Origin: Eubacterium sp.
Lineage (GTDB): Bacteria > Bacillota > Clostridia > Peptostreptococcales > Anaerovoracaceae
DNA: 9,587 bases
Direction: 5' to 3'
Assembly: GCA_017419895.1 (NCBI GenBank)
Contig: JAFOKI010000139.1
Span: forward strand, 1 to 9,587
Of this stretch, positions 1 through 6,658 are shown in pieces. The notes below the pieces were generated by a model. It made no database searches. It had not been told where the DNA came from and saw only the letters and a list, made by a program, of their open reading frames with translations. Position numbers and translations under genes: made by a program. The first letter of the stretch is position 1. Every line of letters begins with the position of its first letter.

Positions 1-1196
1 TCAGGTGCACCGTCCCAGGTCTTTCTGTATTCTGCGATCGTGCCGTCATCATTGTAAATTGGCTCATAAAATGACGGGATATATACTCCCGGTTCGGTTG
101 AAATACGTTCAAAGAACTCTCGCTTGGTCAATCCGTCCTTTTTAGCATCGGAATATGCGGAAAGAACGTTCGGAAGAGTCTCTTCTCCATCACCTGCCAT
201 GAAAAGATCGAAAAAGTCAGCAAGAGGCTCCGGATTGAAAGCACACGGCCCGCCGGCGATAACAAGCGGATCCTCATCTGTCCTGTCTTTCGCGAAAAGA
301 GGCACACCGGAAAGATCCAGCATGTCGAGAATCGTCGGGAACGACATCTCGTACTGGAGAGTGAACCCTATTACGTCCATCTTGTCGACCGGAGTTTTTG
401 TCTCGAGAGTGAAAAGTCTTATGTCATTGTCTCTCAGTATCTTCTCCATGTCCGGAGCAGGACAAAAAACTCTTTCGCAGTAGACATCAGGCATTTTATT
501 AGTGATATCGTACAGTATCTGCATACCCATGTAAGACATGCCTATTTCATACAGATCCGGGAATGCGAAAGCAAACCTGAGAGAAACAGAATCAGGGTCT
601 TTTACGACCATATTCGTTTCCCCGCCGATGTATCTTCCGGGCTTTTCGACCTGCTTGAGTATCTGCTCGATCGTTGGCGCAAACAAAGAATCGATGGTAC
701 GCCCCATGGCGGTCTCCACCTGATCCATGAACCTCCTGATGTATTTTTTTGCTTCCAGAAGATGCGCGGTGCGTTCTGGAGTCGGTTCAACTTTGTGAAT
801 CAGGTAATCAATACGAACATCGAGGCCCTGGTACCTGTCTTCAGTCACAAGTCTGTCGCCGAGGCATACCATGTCCTGCTCTGTGGCGTCTGAAAGCAGA
901 TCCGGAAATTTATGCGACATATGATCATAAACGATCTTTGCCTCATCGTGATAACCCAGTGAATCAAGCATCTCTGCCGCCCGTTCACCGTGACAATCCT
1001 GTACTCTCAACACATCGTGGATAAGACCGGCTGCGCTGATGAGATCAATATCAAAATCGAACCCGTTCTTGTTAAGCTCGCGGGCGATCCTCACAGCTGC
1101 ATCTCGTACGCCGAGACAATGCCTTATGACTCTTTCGGGAGTCTCGTACTTTCTAAAGAGCTCCCAACATTCTTTCTCACTCAGTCTCGTATTCAT
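1..1196 (-). CDS. HD phosphohydrolase domain fused to TIGR03960-type B12/radical SAM protein (3' end missing)
   Basis: One uninterrupted frame of 398 codons runs from ATG 1194-1196 to the left edge with no stop. Residues 1-171 form an HD-superfamily domain (metal-dependent phosphohydrolase/phosphodiesterase): TPERVIRHC with H26, the HD pair H60-D61 in LIHDV, H92, and D114 in LGDRL. From about residue 174 the protein reads as the N-terminus of the TIGR03960 family: VEKPGRYIGGE (183-193), FAFPDLYEIGMSYMGMQILY (210-229), GFTLQYEMSFPTILDMLDL (277-295) and AGGPCAFNPEPLADFF (314-329). The radical SAM cysteine motif would lie beyond the window. The biochemical role of TIGR03960 proteins is unknown to me. 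The start overlaps the obgE end by 20 bases and has only a weak GAG upstream, so translation is probably coupled to obgE. The HD substrate cannot be read from sequence. The HD part does not look like YqeK, which often lies near obgE. Confidence 0.85.
   Translation of the reverse strand, partial: MNTRLSEKECWELFRKYETPERVIRHCLGVRDAAVRIARELNKNGFDFDIDLISAAGLIHDVLRVQDCHGERAAEMLDSLGYHDEAKIVYDHMSHKFPDLLSDATEQDMVCLGDRLVTEDRYQGLDVRIDYLIHKVEPTPERTAHLLEAKKYIRRFMDQVETAMGRTIDSLFAPTIEQILKQVEKPGRYIGGETNMVVKDPDSVSLRFAFAFPDLYEIGMSYMGMQILYDITNKMPDVYCERVFCPAPDMEKILRDNDIRLFTLETKTPVDKMDVIGFTLQYEMSFPTILDMLDLSGVPLFAKDRTDEDPLVIAGGPCAFNPEPLADFFDLFMAGDGEETLPNVLSAYSDAKKDGLTKREFFERISTEPGVYIPSFYEPIYNDDGTIAEYRKTWDGAP
705..737 (-). 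promoter_or_regulatory. Possible internal ribosome binding site and start codons at the HD/radical SAM junction
   Basis: Just before the TIGR03960-like part, the reading frame holds AGGAGG (732-737) three bases ahead of an in-frame ATG (726-728, residue 157). It also holds GGAG (714-717) six bases ahead of a second in-frame ATG (705-707, residue 164). Either could start a stand-alone radical SAM protein with a normal N-terminal length for the family. The second has the better spacing. AGG AGG also encodes two ordinary arginines of the HD domain's last helix, so the match may be chance. Confidence 0.35.
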
Positions 1197-2478
1197 CTTC
1201 GAACTCAAATTCGTAATCGAACATTCTAATAGTATCGCCTTCCTCAAGCCCCATTTTTTTGAGCTTTTTGATGGCGCCGCTCTTTTCGATATATTTATAA
1301 AGATATCTCAGTGATCCCATATCATTGAAATTCGTGGAATCGAATATTTTCTTGAGTTGTTTGCCGTCAAGCGTGAAGACATCGTTGTCTCTTCCGCAGA
1401 CTACTTCTCTGTAGGAAGGATCGTTCTCTTCCTTCTCGAAATCGAAGTATTCGATTTCCTCCTCGGGTTTCGGCATTGAATCAACTCTCTGAACCTCTTT
1501 TAAGGCCTCGGCGAGGAGTTCGTCAACACCGTAATGTATCGGTGCCGAAATGGCGAAGACCTTGATTCCCTTGGCTTCAACATATTCCTTGAATTTAATG
1601 AAACCCGGATCATCCTCATCAGTAAGATCTATCTTATTCGCAGCAACTATCATCGGTTTTTCAGCGACACGTCTTCCATATTGCCTGAGCTCGGCATTTA
1701 TCTTCTCAAAATCCTCGATAGGATCTCTGCCTTCGCTTCCGGACACGTCGACAACGTGGATCAGCACCTTTGTTCTCTCGATGTGCTTAAGGAATTCCAA
1801 TCCCAGACCTAGACCTTCGTGTGCGCCTTCAATTATACCCGCTATATCAGCCATAACAAAGCTTGTGTCAAAAATCTCGACAACTCCAAGGTTCGGCGCG
1901 ATCGTGGTGAAATGATAGTTTGCGATCTTGGGATTTGAATTTGTTGCTACTGAAAGCAGGCTTGATTTTCCGACGTTCGGGAATCCAACGAGTCCGACAT
2001 CGGCGATCATTTTAAGTTCGAGTATCACAATACGTTCTTTTGGAGGATCCCCGGCTTCAGCAAAGTTTGGAGCCTGCCTTACGGAATTCCTGAAGTGATA
2101 GTTTCCCTTACCGCCTTTACCGCCTTTTGCCGCAACAAAAGATTCCCCGTCTTCAACGAGGTCTTTCATAACGAGACCGCTCTCTTTATCTATGACGACG
2201 GTTCCCTGCGGGACTCTTATTATAAGGTCTTCTCCGGAGCGGCCGTATTTTTTCTTCTTCATGCCATCCTGGCCGTTCTCAGCAGAGTATTTTCTTTTGT
2301 AACGAAAATCCATCAGCGTTCTTAAGCCTTTGTCAGCTACAAAGACGATATCTCCACCTTTCCCGCCGTCTCCGCCATCCGGACCGCCTTCGGGAACAAA
2401 GGGCTCGCGTCTGAAAGAAACAGCGCCGTTTCCGCCCTTTCCCGATATTATCTTTATTTCTGCTTTATCTACAAACAT
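1177..2478 (-). CDS. obgE: Obg family ribosome-associated GTPase
   Basis: A 433-residue GTPase of the Obg/CgtA family, which acts in large ribosomal subunit assembly and stress signalling. The glycine-rich Obg fold occupies about residues 1-158 (GKGGNGAVSF, GGPDGGDGGKGGD). The G domain follows, with P-loop GFPNVGKS (165-172), switch TT (191-192), DIAG (211-214), NKID (281-284) and SA (311-312). A C-terminal OCT domain spans about residues 345-425. Length and motif order are normal for the family (B. subtilis Obg is 428 residues). I chose ATG 2476-2478 because GGAGG (2484-2488) lies five bases upstream. A GTG two codons earlier overlaps that site. An intrinsic terminator separates obgE from rpmA, so it probably has its own promoter. 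Its last 20 bases overlap the next gene. Confidence 0.97.
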   Translation of the reverse strand: MFVDKAEIKIISGKGGNGAVSFRREPFVPEGGPDGGDGGKGGDIVFVADKGLRTLMDFRYKRKYSAENGQDGMKKKKYGRSGEDLIIRVPQGTVVIDKESGLVMKDLVEDGESFVAAKGGKGGKGNYHFRNSVRQAPNFAEAGDPPKERIVILELKMIADVGLVGFPNVGKSSLLSVATNSNPKIANYHFTTIAPNLGVVEIFDTSFVMADIAGIIEGAHEGLGLGLEFLKHIERTKVLIHVVDVSGSEGRDPIEDFEKINAELRQYGRRVAEKPMIVAANKIDLTDEDDPGFIKFKEYVEAKGIKVFAISAPIHYGVDELLAEALKEVQRVDSMPKPEEEIEYFDFEKEENDPSYREVVCGRDNDVFTLDGKQLKKIFDSTNFNDMGSLRYLYKYIEKSGAIKKLKKMGLEEGDTIRMFDYEFEFEDEYETE

Positions 2479-2501
2479 GCGCACCTCCGTATGCCGTAAA
2501 C

Positions 2502-2507
2502 ATTATA
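2502..2507 (-). promoter_or_regulatory. Candidate -10 element for obgE
   Basis: A perfect TATAAT lies 23 bases upstream of the obgE ATG, downstream of the rpmA terminator. No good -35 hexamer sits at 16-18 bases; the nearest, TTGTAG, is 20 bases away. A second TATAAT (2549-2554) lies just after the terminator and also lacks a clear -35. Start position and strength are uncertain. Confidence 0.4.
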
Positions 2508-2560
2508 CAACATCCGATGCCCGGCTTCTACAATCCTTAAACCACTTAATTATATACAAT

Positions 2561-2598
2561 AAAAAAGGCTGCCGCACTGTTCGATTTATGCAGCAGCC
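2561..2598 (-). terminator. Intrinsic terminator after rpmA
   Basis: On the minus strand a nine-base-pair stem pairs GGCTGCTGC (2590-2598) with GCGGCAGCC (2567-2575). It has one G-U pair and a 14-base loop, and is followed by six T (2561-2566). It begins 12 bases after the rpmA stop codon, so it should end the rplU-rpmA transcript before obgE. Confidence 0.88.
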
Positions 2599-2610
2599 GA
2601 TTTTCGTTAC

Positions 2611-2871
2611 TTAAGCTTCCTTGGGATAAACACTGACCTGTTTTCTGGTCTTGCCAAGTCTTTCAAACTTGACTGTTCCGTCTATCTTGGCGAACAGTGT
2701 GTCGTCGCCGCCGATGCCTACGTTGTTACCCGGATGGATCTTAGTCCCTCTCTGTCTAACGATGATGCTTCCGCCTGTAACGAACTGACCGTCACCCGTT
2801 TTAACGCCAAGGCGCTTGGACTCGGATTCACGACCGTTCTTGGAACTTCCTACTCCCTTTTTACTTGCCAT
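2611..2871 (-). CDS. rpmA: 50S ribosomal protein L27, without the usual Bacillota N-terminal extension
   Basis: An 86-residue bacterial L27, whose N-terminal tail reaches toward the peptidyl transferase centre of the large subunit. The family signature is clear: [15 protein letters not shown] at the start, [21 protein letters not shown] in the middle, and [12 protein letters not shown] and KQVSVYP near the end. The start is fixed at ATG 2869-2871 because an in-frame TGA lies two codons upstream; AGGAGG lies ten bases upstream. In most Bacillota, L27 starts with about nine extra residues ending in a phenylalanine pair, which the protease Prp removes. Here the encoded protein already begins at the mature form. 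The gene follows rplU after 33 bases, with no prp gene between them. Confidence 0.97.
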   Translation of the reverse strand: MASKKGVGSSKNGRESESKRLGVKTGDGQFVTGGSIIVRQRGTKIHPGNNVGIGGDDTLFAKIDGTVKFERLGKTRKQVSVYPKEA

Positions 2872-2904
2872 GGATCAGACACCTCCTTCTGAATGATGGT
2901 CTTA

Positions 2905-3399
2905 TTACTCAGCGCTTTCGATCGTCTCGATAATGGCTGCTTTTGTAGCCTTCTCGTCGACTTCGATTCCGTGTTCTTTTGCGTAAGCTATGAGCTCGTC
3001 CTTTTTCATGGACGCGGATACGCCTTTAACTTCTTCAACAGCCGGTGCTGCTTCTTCAACTGCGGGTTCCTCAGCCGGAGCTTCTGCTTTTCCCATGAGA
3101 GAAGTGATCTCTACCATTGTGTACGGCTGTCTGTGTCCCTGTTTTTTACGGTAGTCTTTCTTGTTCTTGTACTTGAAGATGATGACTTTCTTGCCTTTTC
3201 CGTTCTCAAGAACTTTTCCTTCTACCGCCATACCTTCGATATACGGAGTTCCTACTGTGATACCGTTCTCATCACTGAGAGCAAGCACCTTATCGAACTT
3301 GACCATATCTCCGGCTTCGACATTGAGTTTTTCAACGGAAACTACATCGCCTTCAGCTACGCGATACTGCTTTCCGCCTGTTTCGATAACTGCATACAT
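2905..3399 (-). CDS. rplU: 50S ribosomal protein L21 with a C-terminal extension
   Basis: A 164-residue protein whose first 102 or so residues are a normal L21 ([14 protein letters not shown] at the start, [20 protein letters not shown] at 71-90, YTMVEITS at 93-100). L21 binds 23S rRNA in the large subunit and is usually about 103 residues long. The rest is unusual: an A/E/P-rich linker (about 104-125), then a short basic-acidic helical segment (about 130-162) containing [16 protein letters not shown]. That segment resembles a SAP, HeH/LEM or Rho-N type helix-loop-helix. I chose ATG 3397-3399 because the family starts with MYAV and GGAGG lies eight bases upstream. The frame is open for 39 more codons upstream, but these cross the promoter and terminator and are not L21-like. 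Confidence 0.95.
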   Translation of the reverse strand: MYAVIETGGKQYRVAEGDVVSVEKLNVEAGDMVKFDKVLALSDENGITVGTPYIEGMAVEGKVLENGKGKKVIIFKYKNKKDYRKKQGHRQPYTMVEITSLMGKAEAPAEEPAVEEAAPAVEEVKGVSASMKKDELIAYAKEHGIEVDEKATKAAIIETIESAE

Positions 3400-3481
3400 G
3401 TTTAATACCTCCACTAACCAGTCTCGCCTTTTCGGGCAGCGCCTGGGCGCATTTAAAAAAGCCCTTGCCGTGCGGTCTAAC
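3400..3481 (-). ncRNA. 5' leader of rplU, probable L21-type leader RNA
   Basis: About 80 bases lie between the predicted start of transcription and the rplU ATG. They contain the near-palindrome GCGCCCAGGCGC (3441-3452), then GCCCGAAAAGGCGAGAC (3421-3437), which can form short G-C stems. Many Bacillota have an autoregulatory L21 leader at this position. I infer this mainly from position and G-C-rich pairing, without a covariance model. A GGGC segment (3461-3464) could pair with GCCC (3434-3437) within the leader. Confidence 0.45.
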
Positions 3482-3507
3482 TCAGACATATTAGCACGAG
3501 GGCTTTT
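3455..3507 (-). terminator. Probable recA terminator overlapping the rplU promoter
   Basis: For a transcript reading through from recA, AAAAGCCCT (3499-3507) pairs with AGGGCTTTT (3457-3465) over nine base pairs. Inside, GTGC (3494-3497) pairs with GCAC (3470-3473) and GTCT (3484-3487) pairs with AGAC (3475-3478). The T run (3455-3460) ends the structure. The 5' arm lies within the spacer of the rplU promoter, so a transcript starting there would lack it and escape termination. Confidence 0.65.
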
Positions 3508-3516
3508 ATTTGTCAA
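3488..3516 (-). promoter_or_regulatory. Strong vegetative promoter for rplU-rpmA
   Basis: A consensus -35 TTGACA (3511-3516) is separated by exactly 17 bases from -10 TAATAT (3488-3493), which puts the start of transcription near 3481. The DNA just upstream is A/T-rich (TTTTTCAAATATTTTG next to the -35), like an UP element. This fits a highly expressed ribosomal protein operon. Confidence 0.88.
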
Positions 3517-3538
3517 ACAAAATATTTGAAAAACGTGT

Positions 3539-3558
3539 ATTTTTCGCTAATTTTTCGC
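3539..3558 (-). repeat. Short direct repeat of GCGAAAAAT
   Basis: Two copies of GCGAAAAAT (3550-3558 and 3539-3547 on the minus strand) are separated by TA, giving an 11-base period, about one helical turn. They lie between the recA stop and the rplU -35. The phased A-tracts might bend DNA upstream of the promoter, but the repeat is short enough to be chance. Confidence 0.5.
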
Positions 3559-3571
3559 GAATGCGAGTGGT

Positions 3572-4672
3572 TTATTCGATTATAACGCCATCTTCATCGA
3601 CCAGCACGCTGCCGGGATCGGCTTTTTTACCCTTTGCTGCAGGAGCAGGTACATCCTTCTGTTCTTCATCGTCGGTTTTCAGAGTGTCAAGAAGAAGTGT
3701 CGTGATCTCATCGAGAAGATCCTTGTGCTCTTCCAGATAATTCTTCACGTTTTCTCTTCCCTGTCCTATACGCTCGCCCTGATAGCTGTACCAGGATCCG
3801 GATTTCTGAAGTATTCCGGCATCGGTCGCGCAGTCGAGAACATCGCCTGCAAACGAAATTCCCTTTCCATACATGATGTCAAATTCAGCGCGCTTGAACG
3901 GAGAAGCCACCTTATTCTTAACGACTTTTACGCGCGTTCTGCTTCCGATCATCTGGTCGCCCTGTTTGATCGTCTCTACACGTCTGACGTCGAAACGCAT
4001 AGTTGTATAGAACTTCATCGCCCGGCCACCGGGAGTAACCTCAGGATTACCAAACATAATGCCGATTTTCTCTCTAAGCTGGTTGATGAATACGATGCAA
4101 GTATTCGACTGGCTTGCCGTAGTCGCAATCTTGGAAAGAGCCTTAGACATCATCCTGGCATGGACGCCGACGAAAGACTCATCCATATCACCTTGTATCT
4201 GCTGTTTCGGAACCAGTGCAGGAACTGAGTCTATAACGATAATGTCGAGCGCTCCGCTGCTTGCCAGCATATCGCAGATTTCAAGAGCCTGTTCGCCGTA
4301 ATCGGGCTGTGAAACAAGAAGCTCATCTATCTTGACGCCGAGGTTTCTCGCATATACAGGATCCAATGCGTGTTCCGCATCTATGAAAGCTGCCTGGCCT
4401 CCTGCCTTCTGAGCTTCTGCAATCATATGAAGTGCAAGGGTTGTTTTACCAGATGATTCTGGTCCGAATACTTCGATAACTCTTCCTTTCGGTATTCCGC
4501 CGACACCTGTCGCAATATCAAGACTTATAGATCCGGTCGAAATCACATCAACATTGAGTTTCGCGGACTCACCGAGTCTCATAAGTGAACCTTGACCGAA
4601 TTTCTTTATTATCTGATCGTGTGCTGTCTGAAGCGCCTGCTGACGACCGTCCAAATCCTTTTTTGCTGCCAT
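3572..4672 (-). CDS. recA: RecA recombinase
   Basis: A 366-residue RecA, the ATP-dependent strand-exchange protein that forms filaments on single-stranded DNA and triggers LexA self-cleavage in the SOS response. Visible motifs are Walker A GPESSGKT (70-77), DAEHALDP with catalytic-type E100, Walker B IIVIDS (144-149), and the L2 DNA-binding loop region ([22 protein letters not shown], 195-216). An acidic C-terminal tail follows after about residue 332. I chose ATG 4670-4672 because GGAGG (4678-4682) lies five bases upstream and the sequence then matches the normal RecA N-terminus. The frame is open for 15 more codons, but these run through the LexA operator. cinA lies upstream, as is common in this group. 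The next gene is rplU; in many Clostridia it would be rny. Confidence 0.98.
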   Translation of the reverse strand: MAAKKDLDGRQQALQTAHDQIIKKFGQGSLMRLGESAKLNVDVISTGSISLDIATGVGGIPKGRVIEVFGPESSGKTTLALHMIAEAQKAGGQAAFIDAEHALDPVYARNLGVKIDELLVSQPDYGEQALEICDMLASSGALDIIVIDSVPALVPKQQIQGDMDESFVGVHARMMSKALSKIATTASQSNTCIVFINQLREKIGIMFGNPEVTPGGRAMKFYTTMRFDVRRVETIKQGDQMIGSRTRVKVVKNKVASPFKRAEFDIMYGKGISFAGDVLDCATDAGILQKSGSWYSYQGERIGQGRENVKNYLEEHKDLLDEITTLLLDTLKTDDEEQKDVPAPAAKGKKADPGSVLVDEDGVIIE

Positions 4673-4686
4673 CTTTACCTCCATGC

Positions 4687-4698
4687 GAACATTTGTTC
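4687..4698. promoter_or_regulatory. LexA operator (SOS box) of recA
   Basis: GAACAAATGTTC on the minus strand has perfect GAAC/GTTC half-sites with a four-base A/T-only centre. This matches the Gram-positive SOS box (consensus CGAACATATGTTCG), with the outer G also present on one side. It lies between the proximal -10 element and the recA ribosome binding site, near the transcription start, where LexA binding would block transcription. Confidence 0.88.
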
Positions 4699-4705
4699 TT
4701 AATTC

Positions 4706-4733
4706 ATTGTATAACAAAATATCTGTAAGTCAA
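4706..4733 (-). promoter_or_regulatory. Proximal recA promoter
   Basis: -35 TTGACT (4728-4733) is followed after 16 bases by -10 TACAAT (4706-4711). The predicted start is near 4699, next to the LexA box, so this would be the DNA-damage-inducible promoter. Confidence 0.72.
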
Positions 4734-4776
4734 TAGTTAAATTCAAAAAGGATCGTTGGAAATAATTGGTAATTCG

Positions 4777-4805
4777 ATGATACCACAAAAACGGTTTGGT
4801 GTCAA
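4777..4805 (-). promoter_or_regulatory. Distal recA promoter candidate
   Basis: -35 TTGACA (4800-4805) and -10 TATCAT (4777-4782) are separated by 17 bases. The -35 begins three bases after the cinA stop codon. It would make a longer recA leader that still crosses the LexA box as a roadblock site. No clear terminator lies between cinA and recA. Confidence 0.55.
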
Positions 4806-4808
4806 AAA

Positions 4809-6083
4809 TTATTGGTTGCCCCAGATGTCTTTTCCGCTCCTGATTTCCATCCCCTCAAGCAGTCTGTTTATCATATCGAACATCGTAAGGACTGCATGGT
4901 ATCTGTTGAAATCACGTTCGTGATGATGAGTTTCGACTTTTTTAACGATCGTCTTCCCTTTATATGTACAGCCGCAGAAATACTGACCGACGGGATGCTC
5001 TCCAGTCCCGCCCGAAGGCCCTGCTACTCCGGTGACGGAGATACAGATATCGCTTCCGGTTTTCGCAGCCAGTCCTTCCGCCATTTGAAGGGCTACAGTC
5101 GGACTGACTGCAGTTTCCTGTTCGAGGACTGATCTTGTGACTCCGAGTTCTTCCATTTTGGCACGTTCGGTATATGTCACTATACCGCGCTCAAAAACCT
5201 CGGATATGCCCGGTACATCTGTGAGCCTTGACGCAAACATGCCGCCCGTACACGATTCGGCACATGATATCGTTGTACCTGCAGCGATAAGCTTTCTTCC
5301 AACGACTTCCGCCAGATCTTCGTCTTCATCACTGTATACGCAGTCACCCAGTATTTCTTTAATCTTCCCGCACATATCAACGACTGCATTTGCTGCTTCT
5401 TCAAGAGTCGGACGTTTAGAAGCGACCCTTACTGAGCACTCGCACATTTTCGCGTATGTCGCGATAGTCGGATCTGTCTGTGCGTCGATAAGGTCGAGAA
5501 GTTCTGTCTCAACAAGGGATTCACCTTTGCCGAAAATCCGGAGTGTCCTGTAATAAATTACGTTGTCCTGCATCGACTCCAGGAACGGTCTGATCCTGCG
5601 TTTGAACATGTCGGTCATTTCACGCGGCGGACCGGGCATGCAAATAACGTATTTTCCGTCTTTTTCGCAGCAGAATCCCGGTGCTGTTCCGACCTGCGTC
5701 GGAAACACAGTTGACTTTGACGGAAGGAGTATCTGTTTGAAATTGTTGTCCGTGAAAGTCTTGCCGCGTCTCTCTTTTGCTTTGAGAAGCCATTCTTTTG
5801 CCGGAAGATATTCGACCAGGACATCGTCCATAAACCTTGCGACAGTCTCCTTTGTCATATCATCTTCTGTAGGTCCGAGACCTCCGGTAGTGAGTACCAT
5901 GTCGCAGTCATTAAGAGCGAGTTCCAGGATCTGTTCGAGTCTTCCGTCATTATCACCGACTGTATATCTATAAAGAACGTCGTATCCCAGCGTGTTGAGC
6001 TCACGTGAAAGGAACACGGCGTTTGTATCCACTATCTGACCCATCAGCAGTTCTGTACCGACACTGATAATTGCACACTTCAT
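4809..6083 (-). CDS. cinA: CinA: MoCF-like domain plus NMN-deamidase-type C-terminal domain
   Basis: A 424-residue full-length CinA. The N-terminal molybdopterin-binding-like domain (about 1-170) shows GTELLMGQ (9-16), TTGGLGPTEDD (65-75) and PGPPREM (150-156). In characterised CinA proteins this domain has ADP-ribose pyrophosphatase activity. A middle domain joins it to the C-terminal PncC/CinA_C domain (about 255-412), with SCAESCTGG (273-281) and VTGVAGPSGG (350-359). That domain deamidates nicotinamide mononucleotide in NAD recycling. The start ATG has a G-rich AGGGGGG site about six bases upstream. The gene begins 17 bases after the pgsA stop, and recA follows. The cinA-recA link is common in Gram-positive bacteria, where cinA is tied to competence. 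Confidence 0.96.
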   Translation of the reverse strand: MKCAIISVGTELLMGQIVDTNAVFLSRELNTLGYDVLYRYTVGDNDGRLEQILELALNDCDMVLTTGGLGPTEDDMTKETVARFMDDVLVEYLPAKEWLLKAKERRGKTFTDNNFKQILLPSKSTVFPTQVGTAPGFCCEKDGKYVICMPGPPREMTDMFKRRIRPFLESMQDNVIYYRTLRIFGKGESLVETELLDLIDAQTDPTIATYAKMCECSVRVASKRPTLEEAANAVVDMCGKIKEILGDCVYSDEDEDLAEVVGRKLIAAGTTISCAESCTGGMFASRLTDVPGISEVFERGIVTYTERAKMEELGVTRSVLEQETAVSPTVALQMAEGLAAKTGSDICISVTGVAGPSGGTGEHPVGQYFCGCTYKGKTIVKKVETHHHERDFNRYHAVLTMFDMINRLLEGMEIRSGKDIWGNQ

Positions 6084-6100
6084 TGAAAGCCCCCCTGCGG

Positions 6101-6658
6101 TTATTCCTTTTCCTTGAATACCTGTTTATTTTTTATTATGTATGACGCGCCTGACCACACGGTCATCACTATCGATGCCCAAAGCACGACCTGTGCAAGG
6201 AAATCGAGTATCCTTACGAAATCTTCCGGTGCTGAAAATGACCAGAGACCATTGACAAGGATTATCATAATGACAGCGATCATCTGGAGCGTGGTCTTGA
6301 TTTTTCCGCTCATATCGGCTGCTATCACTATACCATCGGACGCGGCGACAGTCCTGACACCAGCAAGGAGGAATTCCCTCGCAAGAACAATGATGAACAT
6401 CCATGCGGCGATATTGCCATCCGCAACCATCAGGCAGAATGCGGCATAAACGAGTATCTTATCCGCAAGAGGATCCATTATTTTGCCGAAATTCGTAACG
6501 AGTCCGTATTTCCTTGCGATTTTTCCATCGAAAAGGTCTGTAAGAGACGCTGCGACGAATACGACAAGCGCAGGGATATATTGCCCCAGCATGTATAAGA
6601 TTATGAAAACAGGTACAGCGATAATTCTCGCAACAGTCAGTTTATTGGGCAGATTCAT
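6101..6658 (-). CDS. pgsA: CDP-diacylglycerol-glycerol-3-phosphate 3-phosphatidyltransferase
   Basis: A 185-residue integral membrane enzyme that makes phosphatidylglycerol phosphate from CDP-diacylglycerol and glycerol 3-phosphate, the committed step to phosphatidylglycerol and cardiolipin. The CDP-alcohol phosphotransferase motif is complete: D41, D44-G45, A48-R49, G58, D62 and D66 (within TDLFDGKIARKYG and FGKIMDPLADK). Several hydrophobic membrane segments are evident, for example about 11-37, 84-100, 123-140 and 150-172. I chose ATG 6656-6658 because MNLPNKLTVARI is the usual family start. A candidate GAGG lies rather far upstream, at 12 bases. The start overlaps the end of rimO by 17 bases, suggesting translational coupling. 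Confidence 0.95.
   Translation of the reverse strand: MNLPNKLTVARIIAVPVFIILYMLGQYIPALVVFVAASLTDLFDGKIARKYGLVTNFGKIMDPLADKILVYAAFCLMVADGNIAAWMFIIVLAREFLLAGVRTVAASDGIVIAADMSGKIKTTLQMIAVIMIILVNGLWSFSAPEDFVRILDFLAQVVLWASIVMTVWSGASYIIKNKQVFKEKE

Noticed and set aside
124..483. Plus-strand open frame opposite the radical SAM region
   Set aside because: It is antisense to conserved TIGR03960-like motifs and its product is low-complexity and serine-rich.
600..1196. HD part read as YqeK, the HD phosphatase often found near obgE
   Set aside because: The TPERVIRHC-type start and the helical end do not match the YqeK pattern, and YqeK is a separate short protein. The similarity is at HD-superfamily level only.
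2893..3405. A 170-codon plus-strand open frame opposite rplU
   Set aside because: It is antisense to a clear ribosomal protein gene, its product is rich in F, C and S with no known motif, and it crosses the rplU stop and start. It is a shadow of the real gene.
3400..3516. Longer rplU start giving 39 extra N-terminal residues
   Set aside because: The extra codons cover the promoter and hairpin, do not resemble L21, and lack a better ribosome binding site than the GGAGG before MYAV.
4673..4717. Upstream recA start giving 15 extra residues
   Set aside because: It would put the LexA operator inside the coding region, and RecA homology with a strong GGAGG supports the later ATG.
4740..4808. A terminator between cinA and recA
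   Set aside because: Only weak four- to five-base stems, such as TGGTA/TACCA, are visible, with no G-C-rich hairpin followed by a T-run.
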